NCBI GenBank assembly: GCA_001766655.1
Contig: MJCC01000003.1
Span: 652,212-716,211 of the forward strand
Reading direction: 5' to 3'
From: Phytomonas francai
Taxonomy: Eukaryota; Euglenozoa; Kinetoplastea; Trypanosomatida; Trypanosomatidae
Length of the DNA stretch: 64,000 bases
Positions 46,152 through 53,752 of this stretch are shown here, piece by piece (positions within the stretch are counted from its first letter, which is position 1; every line of letters begins with the position of its first letter). The notes beneath the pieces are model-generated. The model was not told the DNA's origin and did no database searches. It saw only the letters and a list, made by a program, of their open reading frames with translations. The position numbers were made by a program, and so were the translations under genes.

Positions 46152-48293
46152 ATGGCTTTTCATGATTCAGAGAGCGAACGATGGTTCATAACCGGCGTTT
46201 CCTTTCCACCGTTGTCAAGTGACGAAGTGGAGGAAGAGAATGACGAAGAGGCCAACACAACCCGCAAGCCCGCACCTTTAGTCCCCTTCAAGTTACCGCC
46301 AGCCCCACGCCTGATTAAGAGGAACCTTCCCCTCTCGCTCCTGTCCAGTGAGACGAACAGAAGACATGCTCTGTCGTTATGGGATAAGAAAAACATCCTC
46401 GATCGCTTGAAGCATCGCGAGTATTTTGATGAGAATGCCTTCCAGAAGAATCTTTCTGGTGCTATGCAGCGAAACACCGATAAGCACATCCAGAGCGTGC
46501 GGGCGAGAGCCCATAAGTGTATCGAAGAGGCGCAAGAATTGCTAGAGACTGCTTTCGCCCGCGAACAAAAGCGCCGGGATATGATTTTCTACCAATACAA
46601 ACATCTTTTAGAGCTACGTAATATCGAGAAGTGGATGAGTCGTGCCCGGTCATGGCAATGCATTATCGTATGCCACATGTTCCTCACCTCTCTCATCCAG
46701 GAGCGCCGGGCGCAGGAGTCGCTGGACACCTTAACACGCCTCTTTGCGCCTATGGTTAAGCGATATATAATCCTCAAGCGTAAGCATCGTGAAATGGAAA
46801 GTATTTTGGAAACGAACCTCGGTAACATTCCTTTTCCGACGCCGCAACTGATCCAGCGGATGTCGGGGACCTTCTTTGACGGGTGGCCCCCCCACCTCCT
46901 GGAAAAACTAGTCAGCAAGGCGACCCCAATGTACCTCAAAAAGGGCTCATACCTCCTACACGAAGGAGATATTGGGCGCTCCATGTTCATGATAACCATG
47001 GGAATAGTGTCCATCATCTTGCCGAAGAGAGGAAAGTCAAAGCGTCGATCCAAGGATAACTCAAGTGGTATTTTCCAAATTAAAGCGCCGTGCTACGTTG
47101 GAGAGTTTGCGTTGGTTTGTAAAGAGCCACGCTCTGCAACCATTTACTGCGAAACCAACATCGGCTTCTGGACTGTTTTGATGGAGGACTACGAGGCGGT
47201 GAGGCAGCACCTGACGCCAGAAGTCGCGAGCAAGCAGAAGGAAGCCACGAATCTTCGACGTCAACAAAACCTGAAGAGGTTCTTCCCGCTTAAGGTGGAT
47301 TTTCTACATCAATTGCCTTTCTTCGAGCTATTCAGCAATGCCAGTCTACAGATAATAGCAGACAGCGTGGAGCCAATTGTGCTGCACGACCGAGACTACT
47401 TGTACCACTGCGGGGATATTGATTCCTCTATGTACTTTATCGGTGACGGGATTGCTACCCTGCGAGAAAGCAATGGCGAGGAGCAGCAGCTCACTGCGGG
47501 AAGCTGTATTGGCATTTTCGAGTGCTCTTGTGATATCAATGAACGCAAACCCAATTCCATCATCAGTATCAATTACTGCGATGTGTGGCGACTGAGGAGG
47601 GAAACACTGATTGACATTGGCATGACTGAACCCGCCGCACTTCTCCACTGCCGGCGGGCTGCGAGGGCGGAACGCACGCTGCGCATCAAGAAGGGCCCAA
47701 AAATACCGATGTTCATCAAATCTGACCCATACTTAGCATTCTGTTTGAATAGCACAACAATGCATCGGTTTTATGAGCTTTGCACACCTTGTATCTGTCT
47801 AAATGGCGAGCGGATAATCATTGCAGGCCGACCCGCCAATGCGCTTATCATTCTGTTAAGCGGTGCCGTTGACATCACGCTTAGATCCAACGTTTCCCAG
47901 GAAACATTTCGGGCGGTCATCCCTCCCTTTTGTCCGTCCGCCTCCTGTACCCTGAAATCGTCAGAAGAAAAATGGGGATTAGACTCAGACGAACTGCGGG
48001 CCTTCACACGCGTGTTGGGAGCTTATGAGTTTGCAGCCTCGATATCCCAATATGTATACACTGTTAAGAGCTTTGGCTTGACTGAGGCCTACTGTGTCGA
48101 TAAGACGAAGTTCGAGGCACTCATTCCTGATACCCTGAGACACTTGCTGTACAATAGCCTCAAAAGCAGGGATATCGTGCTTCAGGCATTCAAGAGGAAA
48201 AACCTTGCTCTGCTGTCCGAAAACCAACCCATTAGTTTTACGAGATTGTACAAGATAGCAAGGGAAGCAGACAAGAAAAAAGATCTGAGTTAG
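46152..48293 (+). CDS. Protein with three cyclic-nucleotide-binding domains, probably 3' frameshifted
   Basis: The 713-residue product has an N-terminal helical region (to about 240) and three cNMP-binding-type beta barrels. Barrel A (about 259-351) has an intact phosphate-binding cassette, 'GEFALVCKEPRSA', with Glu318 and Arg327. Barrel B (about 406-483; 'YHCGDIDSSMYFIGDG') has a degenerate cassette with no Glu/Arg pair. Barrel C (from about 540; 'ERIIIAGRPANALIILLSGA') is partial. The layout is like large cNMP-binding proteins of trypanosomatids rather than the PKA regulatory subunit, because there is no inhibitor motif. In trypanosomatids such domains may bind nucleosides or nothing. The protein ends 'KIAREADKKKDLS' and TAG, but a -1 frame from the A run just before the stop stays open for 60 more coding-like codons (next entry). 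The true C-terminus is therefore in doubt. Confidence 0.8.
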   Translation: MAFHDSESERWFITGVSFPPLSSDEVEEENDEEANTTRKPAPLVPFKLPPAPRLIKRNLPLSLLSSETNRRHALSLWDKKNILDRLKHREYFDENAFQKNLSGAMQRNTDKHIQSVRARAHKCIEEAQELLETAFAREQKRRDMIFYQYKHLLELRNIEKWMSRARSWQCIIVCHMFLTSLIQERRAQESLDTLTRLFAPMVKRYIILKRKHREMESILETNLGNIPFPTPQLIQRMSGTFFDGWPPHLLEKLVSKATPMYLKKGSYLLHEGDIGRSMFMITMGIVSIILPKRGKSKRRSKDNSSGIFQIKAPCYVGEFALVCKEPRSATIYCETNIGFWTVLMEDYEAVRQHLTPEVASKQKEATNLRRQQNLKRFFPLKVDFLHQLPFFELFSNASLQIIADSVEPIVLHDRDYLYHCGDIDSSMYFIGDGIATLRESNGEEQQLTAGSCIGIFECSCDINERKPNSIISINYCDVWRLRRETLIDIGMTEPAALLHCRRAARAERTLRIKKGPKIPMFIKSDPYLAFCLNSTTMHRFYELCTPCICLNGERIIIAGRPANALIILLSGAVDITLRSNVSQETFRAVIPPFCPSASCTLKSSEEKWGLDSDELRAFTRVLGAYEFAASISQYVYTVKSFGLTEAYCVDKTKFEALIPDTLRHLLYNSLKSRDIVLQAFKRKNLALLSENQPISFTRLYKIAREADKKKDLS

Positions 48294-48463
48294 ATGCGTT
48301 TTGCCTTTCACGTAGCACCGCTCTTGCCGCTATCAGTCTGGACAGGGATGATCACTTCGTTCAGAGTGTGCTGAGAAGTATGCATACCCTCAGAGGGGTT
48401 TTAGCAACAGCATTGAGGGCGCGAAAATGGGTGTTATTCTTAGAAAAAAGAGAATGTACATGA
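48281..48463 (+). other. Possible frameshifted C-terminal extension of the cNMP-binding protein
   Basis: In the -1 frame, codons from 48281 to a TGA at 48461-48463 read as a plausible helical C-terminus: 'RSELDAFCLSRSTALAA', then 'HFVQSVLRSMHTLRGVLATA' and 'RARKWVLFLEKRECT'. The switch point is the run of six A's at 48276-48281 within AAG AAA AAA GAT. One extra A would join the frames exactly, and a -1 ribosomal slip on G AAA AAA would too. The DNA here is richer in GC than ordinary spacer. Base error, mutation and programmed shift are all open. Confidence 0.5.
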
Positions 48464-48920
48464 CGTGGGATTTCAAATATAATATTCGCTCCTTTTCCGT
48501 TTTGCGAGAATGGCTTTGACTATATAGCTCGTTACCCTGTATCGGTAAAAAAAAGGGGCATCGACTTTATTTTCTTCTTCTTGCGCTGGATTCCATCCAA
48601 GTTGCTTACTGAGGAGCGACTTCAAAACCTTAAATTATGGATTTGCATACCTGTATTACAGGACTCGCCCACACAGTAGTTGTACTGAATACATGCTTGC
48701 ACTCGCATTTATATTTCTATATGTAGATACCGTTTACGCTGAAATTTTTTGTTTGCCACCTGACCACAGCATTAAGCACCCAGTTCCTATCCTAATAACG
48801 AGGGTTTAATATTTCTCAATAGCTGTTTCTCCCTTATGGTGTTCTTTGCAGTTATGAGATTTTTATCCACTTTACCTACCTCCCCTATTCACTTTTTTCG
48901 TTTATTTAGTGCGCAGCAAC
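48464..48920 (+). other. Intergenic spacer before NAF1
   Basis: This is AT-rich sequence with an A run at 48547-48554 and pyrimidine-rich DNA at 48560-48585 and 48868-48902. The latter is a likely acceptor region for NAF1. No coding frame was recognised. Confidence 0.45.
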
Positions 48921-49736
48921 ATGAGCTTGGTGGATCAACTTGTTGTTGTGGAAGATGTTCATCCCGATAAGCGACGGGTCTCCATCAGCTCTGTAGACTC
49001 TGAGCCCATTAAGGTCCGTATGCAAAAGGGCACCGAGACCCCATCGGTCGTTGAAAGTGAGGAGGGAAAGGGGGGTTTACAAGTAAGAGCGCACCTTCCC
49101 CTCGAGGCTGATATTGAAATAAATTTTGAAGAAACTAATGTGCCCATCGAGCGTGTTTCAGAGGCGCCTGTGGCGGTGGTTTACTCTGTATCGCAATCGA
49201 GCTGCATATGTGTAGCCCAGCGCATCGAAGAAGCCCTCGTTATGGATGTAGGAACACGCTTCTGTCTTTCAGATGGAACCCCTGTAGGTGTGCTTGCATC
49301 CGTGATGGGGCCCGTCTCCAGTACGTTCTACCAGATCGGCTCCACAGTGCGTCAATTTTCACAACTCCAAGAGCATCCAGAAGGACTAGCTGAGGGCATG
49401 CCGCTGCATTGTGATGTGGCACACCGGCACGTTATTTTCGACCCCCTCACACAATGCGATATTACACGAGGAACGGATGCAAGTTATATCGATGACGAAG
49501 AGCTTCCTGACCACGTACGACCCGATTTTTCTGACGATGAAAAGGAGAAGTCCTGGAAGCGTCGGCATCGAGCGGGATCAGCTGCGGGGGCTGAAAGCAC
49601 CTGCTCTAGCTTTAGCAGTGCACACGATACCATGCCGTGGCCCCAGTCAGATCGTGGCAACGCGTTTTCTGCTTCCACCTCCCAGCCCCCCCCTCAGTCC
49701 GGCGATCACCTCGTGGTGCCGGCCTGGCTTCGGTGA
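48921..49736 (+). CDS. NAF1: NAF1-like H/ACA RNP assembly factor
   Basis: The 271-residue product has the Gar1/Naf1 core at about 83-175. It includes 'VMDVGTRFCLSDGTPVGVL', 'SVMGPVSSTFYQIG' and 'GLAEGMPLHCDV', equivalent to the family's 'G.V.DVFGPV..PFY.V' and 'G..VY'. After the core come the Naf1 signatures 'GTDASYIDDEELP' (from 184) and 'FSDDEKEK' (203-210), which Gar1 lacks. NAF1 binds Cbf5 in early H/ACA pre-RNPs and is later replaced by Gar1. The N-terminal 80 residues are acidic and variable, and the tail is Ser/Pro-rich. The ATG at 48921 is preferred; the in-frame GTG at 48909 is not a likely start. This is the last gene of the plus-strand unit, while SHQ1, acting in the same pathway, is the first in the window. 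Confidence 0.85.
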   Translation: MSLVDQLVVVEDVHPDKRRVSISSVDSEPIKVRMQKGTETPSVVESEEGKGGLQVRAHLPLEADIEINFEETNVPIERVSEAPVAVVYSVSQSSCICVAQRIEEALVMDVGTRFCLSDGTPVGVLASVMGPVSSTFYQIGSTVRQFSQLQEHPEGLAEGMPLHCDVAHRHVIFDPLTQCDITRGTDASYIDDEELPDHVRPDFSDDEKEKSWKRRHRAGSAAGAESTCSSFSSAHDTMPWPQSDRGNAFSASTSQPPPQSGDHLVVPAWLR

Positions 49737-50433
49737 TGTGACACACTGGTATTAACAGGGGAGGGGGTTGTATAAACCCTAAATGCACATGCCATCAGGC
49801 CCACCCCATAGCTGTTTTCTATGGGGCGAAATTGAATGACACTAATATCTGCAGTTATCTCATGCAACCTCAGGTGAGATTGGGAATGTGAATTGCCAAA
49901 GAACAGGCTTCCTCTGGCGCGTGTGGGGCTCATTTGACCACACACCCACACACCCCTTGCAGCGGGGAAATACCCATTGAATTCCTTTGTGGATGGATTA
50001 AAAGAACGAAAAAAAAGGAAAAGAGAGCATCATTTGCGTACGAAGAGAAACAGCAGCTACATTAATGTATGCAAGACGATTCAATTTATCCGAGTGTGGA
50101 GGAGGGAAGAGAGTTCTTCAGAATTCGACAATAACTTTAAGAATCAACACGCCCTAAAAACATATCTTCTGCACAGCAGCAATGATGTTGCGTCATAGTC
50201 CGATTTAGCTGCATAAACGAGAATTATCTATTTACATCCCGAGAAAAACAAAATACATGGAATATTTCCCCCCGTTAAAAAAGTAAGTAAATACAATAAA
50301 CTTTTTTTTATACATAATCAGCATAATTACGATACGTTTTCTATGCTAAAGTTGTAGCCTCGAGGACATATGTGCTGCTTGATAACTTTGCAGCGTCATT
50401 GTCCCTACACACGGTTTCTTTACTGTTATAACC
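49737..50433. other. Convergent strand-switch region
   Basis: Plus-strand genes end at 49736 and minus-strand genes end at 50434, so the two polycistronic units converge here. In trypanosomatids such regions are sites of RNA polymerase II termination, often marked by base J and H3/H4 variants; those marks cannot be seen in sequence. The segment holds a perfect inverted repeat CCCCATAG/CTATGGGG (49804-49826) and a second, ATCTCA/TGAGAT (49857-49880). The rest is AT-rich. I found no tRNA or other RNA gene. Confidence 0.75.
49804..49826. repeat. Perfect 8-bp inverted repeat (hairpin) in strand-switch region
   Basis: CCCCATAG and CTATGGGG are separated by a 7-base loop, CTGTTTT. This could form a hairpin in the NAF1 3' UTR or in termination-zone RNA. 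The role is unknown. Confidence 0.6.
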
Positions 50434-50829
50434 TCATGCACGCGCAAATATCATTCGAGTAACGTCCTTGCTGTCCTCAGTTACCATTGTGTGAACACCT
50501 CGCATCGCGAAGCCTTCCTCCTCCAGCGTTTGCATTATAGTAAGAAAAAACATGGAGCGACCGTTCTGACAACAGTAGTGCTGGCCCAAATCAATCTTCC
50601 AGCTCGAATACGTATTTGCATTCGCTCCAGCATTCTCGCCGCTTTCATTGGGGTTCTGTTTGGAGGTCAGGAGGAAGCAGGGCTCATTCTTTCGTTGAGT
50701 CGGCAAGCTTGTGGTTGTCTGCTTTGGCAGCGATCTTTGCAACGCATCGATAGTGTCCTGGCGGAGACTGGCGCCATTCACTGTGATGACAGGAGGGTTG
50801 AAAGTGCAAGTGACCACAACGTTCGGCAT
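50434..50829 (-). CDS. Conserved-looking hypothetical protein (131 residues)
   Basis: The 131-residue product has a short beta-like start ('MPNVVVTCTFNPPVITVNG'), a polar middle of low complexity with Asn, Gly and Glu (about 40-72), and a compact C-terminal module. That module contains 'WKIDLGQHYCCQNGRSMFF', 'IMQTLEEEGFAMRG' and 'DVTRMIFARA'. The C-terminal part alternates hydrophobic strand and helix patterns, like a small alpha/beta domain. The two unequal halves joined by a disordered link are typical of trypanosomatid-specific small proteins, but I do not recognise a family. It is the last gene of the minus-strand unit, next to the convergent strand-switch region. The start is the only sensible ATG. 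Confidence 0.65.
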   Translation of the reverse strand: MPNVVVTCTFNPPVITVNGASLRQDTIDALQRSLPKQTTTSLPTQRKNEPCFLLTSKQNPNESGENAGANANTYSSWKIDLGQHYCCQNGRSMFFLTIMQTLEEEGFAMRGVHTMVTEDSKDVTRMIFARA

Positions 50830-51183
50830 TGTTAGATTGGTGAGTTGGTGTTTTTTTTTTCTGGGCTTCTTGGGTTTCTAAATTTCGTGTCGTTATATTC
50901 TATTGCGACACATATATATATATTAAAGAGGTGTAAAAAAAAGAAGAGGTACAGAAGATTTATTTTTTAAATTACCTTTTGGAAATACATACCGACTTAG
51001 AATATCTCCCTTACAGTTTCGGCAAGCAAACGGAAACTGTTTAATAAATTTCCCTTCCTATCCCTCTCCAATTTCGTACAAAAAAAGCATCACAGTATAG
51101 AAAAGCGTGCAAATGAAGGAAAACAAGTTTCGCCTTATATAGGCTTTGTAGACCTGCCCTACAGAGTTCCTCATTGCATAGCA
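50830..51183 (-). other. Intergenic spacer (minus-strand unit)
   Basis: This is AT-rich sequence. Read on the minus strand, pyrimidine runs near 50935-50955 and 50848-50870 precede the 131-residue gene and may direct trans-splicing. No coding frame was found. Confidence 0.45.
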
Positions 51184-51489
51184 TCATTTAAGGTGATTGC
51201 CATCCTCAGCTGCCAGGCGCTTTGGGGTCCAGTACGCGTTATACTTCTTCAGTGTTTCACTGAACTCGAAGGGAGGGCGATAGTCAGCCCACTGCTTGTA
51301 CCGCAGCACAACTTCGCCCCAAGTTAAAGCGCATTGCTCCTCCACAGACTCCTCCGCCTTGAGGGCCTTAGCGACGCAGATGCGGTGCGCCAGTTGTGCG
51401 TTCTCCAAGTGTTTCTGTAGGGCCTCACTGGGGCGCATAGAGCGAATAGCCTCATTCGAAAGATCATGGAAATGAAATTGTTGGGACAT
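51184..51489 (-). CDS. Small hypothetical protein (101 residues)
   Basis: The 101-residue product is hydrophilic and mostly helical by composition. An N-terminal half, 'ALQKHLENAQLAHRICVAKA', forms an amphipathic helix. It is followed by 'CALTWGEVVLRYKQWADYR' and a C-terminal stretch, 'LKKYNAYWTPKRL', rich in aromatic and basic residues. No signal peptide or membrane segment is visible. The size, charge and aromatic C-terminal half resemble small accessory subunits of mitochondrial complexes, but this is only an impression and no family is recognised. The ATG at 51489 is the first in frame, and the frame is intact. Confidence 0.65.
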   Translation of the reverse strand: MSQQFHFHDLSNEAIRSMRPSEALQKHLENAQLAHRICVAKALKAEESVEEQCALTWGEVVLRYKQWADYRPPFEFSETLKKYNAYWTPKRLAAEDGNHLK

Positions 51490-51902
51490 TTTATATGGTA
51501 TCGATAAAGTTTTAACGCAAACAAGATATACTAACTCTAGCCTTTACTTCTGGCTATTACTAAAACGTAAACCTAGTGACTTACTAATGCTAAAAGAAGC
51601 TAATATATATTCTGGAGACAGAGTAAATAAGAAAAGTGTGTAGAGAACAATCACAATTTTTTCAACTGCATGGGTGTAAAATAAGGGAAAAAAGCCAGTT
51701 TAGTCTAACAAGTGTTCATTGTGCCATTTTCTAATTGAATAGAGACAGGGCAACGGGAAAGAGTGTAAAAGGGCTCCGTGATAGACGTTTCTCGCAAAAT
51801 GCATATTTACGCGCAATTATTTGAATCTCAATAAGTGGTACATATGATGTAGGCAAAGGATAAAATACCCCATCCCGCATCATCCTTCGTTGATTGCGCA
51901 TT
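51490..51902 (-). other. Intergenic spacer (minus-strand unit)
   Basis: This is AT-rich DNA between the coiled-coil gene and the 101-residue gene. A minus-strand frame of about 69 codons at 51731-51940 overlaps the neighbouring gene's end and looks like chance. Nothing else was recognised. Confidence 0.45.
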
Positions 51903-52973
51903 TCACTGAACCGCGCAATCCTCTGTGTCCATCTGTTCAACGCGTTTCACAGAACCTGAGACGCGCTCTTCGCTTTTTTCAACCCCCGAAGCTGACCCCA
52001 ACTTGTCCTCCTGATGCCTCACCGTGTTGGTGGGGGATGGATTGGACTGACTGTACTCTGCAAACAGTTGAGCTGCAATTCGCACCAACGCCGTCTCACA
52101 GTACTCGATCTCCTCACGGAGCGACAACATCAGCTCGTGGTCGTTGATCTGGTGGCCACGCGCCAGGACATCCGCCGCGGGCTCAATATTCCCCCGCATT
52201 GCTGCTCGCAGGCAGTGCAGTACGCACTGACGCTGCGGGCGTGGGCATTCGCTACAGCCATGCGGGGTGTTGCGGCAATGCTCGACCGCGTTGCACACCT
52301 TCACCAAGTATTCCATCCCACTCAAGCATTGACAAATGAGTTCGTGTGTCGTCGGTGAACATTCCGGGCGGGAAGAAGAGGTGCCACTGGAGCCCCGCTG
52401 GAAGGCCTCCTCATACGCTTTGAGTCTACCTTCCAGCCCGCAGATACGTAACTCTAACTCACGTATTCGCTTCTCCTTCGCTTCCAATTGCTCGCGGTGG
52501 GTTGGGGGCGCACACTCCACCGCATGCTCTCTCGACGCGCACAACTGGCCCGCTTTATTATTCTGGTTATCCGAGACCCTGTTTTCCGAGGGATCCTCGA
52601 CACACTTCAGACGCGCTGCATGATCGGTCTGCAACCGCTCAGTCAGTAACGACTCTCGGAGGGCGTACGCCTTCAGCTGATCCCGCAGCTGGGCGTTCTC
52701 TAAGCTGTAGCGCGAAGCCAAGTGACGAGCGCGACGCAGCTCCCCCGAGTCATCCTGGACCTCTGGTACGACCACGCTCGCGCGCCCTACTGTCCTGTCG
52801 CAATCTGAGAGTAGGGTTAGGGTGGAGGGGCCTCCTTCTTCATCCCTCGCGTGACTTGAGGACAACACAGTATCTAAAAGACCACTTGTGCGCGGGATGT
52901 AAAAGCGTTGCTGTTTTTTTCTCTGCAGCTTCATATAAGGGGCACTAGGGTTGTCGGAAGAGGAGGAAAACAT
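51903..52973 (-). CDS. Coiled-coil protein, unknown function
   Basis: The 356-residue product starts at the ATG at 52973 (an in-frame GTG lies 21 bases upstream). After a disordered start rich in Ser come two coiled-coil stretches: about 95-130 ('RRARHLASRYSLENAQLRDQ') and 165-205 ('REQLEAKEKRIRELELRICG', then 'LEGRLKAYEEAF'). The region at about 225-275 contains several Cys and His residues ('CLSGMEYLVKVCNAVEHC', 'PHGCSECPRPQRQC') that might bind zinc. A helix ('ELMLSLREEIEYCETALVRI') precedes a disordered tail. Such proteins are often cytoskeletal or basal-body components in trypanosomatids, but no specific family is recognised. Confidence 0.72.
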   Translation of the reverse strand: MFSSSSDNPSAPYMKLQRKKQQRFYIPRTSGLLDTVLSSSHARDEEGGPSTLTLLSDCDRTVGRASVVVPEVQDDSGELRRARHLASRYSLENAQLRDQLKAYALRESLLTERLQTDHAARLKCVEDPSENRVSDNQNNKAGQLCASREHAVECAPPTHREQLEAKEKRIRELELRICGLEGRLKAYEEAFQRGSSGTSSSRPECSPTTHELICQCLSGMEYLVKVCNAVEHCRNTPHGCSECPRPQRQCVLHCLRAAMRGNIEPAADVLARGHQINDHELMLSLREEIEYCETALVRIAAQLFAEYSQSNPSPTNTVRHQEDKLGSASGVEKSEERVSGSVKRVEQMDTEDCAVQ

Positions 52974-53752
52974 TCCAAAAAACGGTACTACCACAACCCT
53001 TTTTTCACCTCTATTGCAGGCTTCGTAAAACTTATGAAAAAAAAAACGAGGACTCTTTTTGTTTTGAAGCTCTCTAAGACATTAAATGAACTCTTACCGC
53101 GTCTCTATGCGTGTGGCACCCCTCATAGAGATTCCATAGGGATAGAGAGAAAGAGACAAAGATAATTGGCGAACAACCCAACAAATAAAATGGAAATGCA
53201 TTCACACGCAAAAAAATAGCCCAGGTGGAAAATAAGCACGCCTCTTTTTTTCAACAGCAAAGAAAAATAAGTCCTGTTATATAGAAAGGACTCGTGCGCA
53301 AGCTATATGCAAAGAAGTCAGAGGAATTCCTCGTTTACTGACATTTTCTCTTCCTAAAGAAACGATCCACCATGACCCGATTTTCCCCTCCCCGTTCAAG
53401 CCAACCCACTCCCCTCACTTACGAATGCCAACCCCAAAAGAGGGTGGTTGAAATCAAAACTAATTGCCCCAGATGCGACGCGCCATGTATATTTCAGAAC
53501 GAGAAAAACTAACGTTGTTGGACTGAAAGCTCACTTATGTCCGCCACTGACGTGTGGGGACAGCTAAGCTGGGAGTCCAGATCGAAGCAAAAAGGCAGCA
53601 TCGGAAAAAAAAACCTTTGCTGAAATATGAAACAATTCGTACCTACTCTTCATCAGTGACAGTTGCCCGGTTTGCAGTCTGTTGTCACACACAGGTGCGC
53701 CCCAAGATAGGGGTCTATACATGTGCACGTGTATATGCGTTTATGGTCAAAT
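52974..53752 (-). other. Spacer with unexplained plus-strand coding-like stretch
   Basis: Most of this is AT-rich 5' and 3' UTR of the flanking minus-strand genes. Within it, 53372-53623 is richer in GC. On the plus strand it reads as one frame with a single TAA at 53510-53512 and an end at TGA 53621-53623. The pieces hold 46 and 28 codons from ATGs at 53372 and 53537. The first ends with a Cys-x2-Cys-x4-Cys motif ('NCPRCDAPC'). It runs against the direction of the unit, so it may be a gene relic or chance. Confidence 0.35.

Noticed and set aside
49977..50198. A 73-codon basic frame in the strand-switch region
   Set aside because: It starts at TTG, is low-complexity Lys/Arg from A-rich DNA, and lies beyond the last plus-strand gene.
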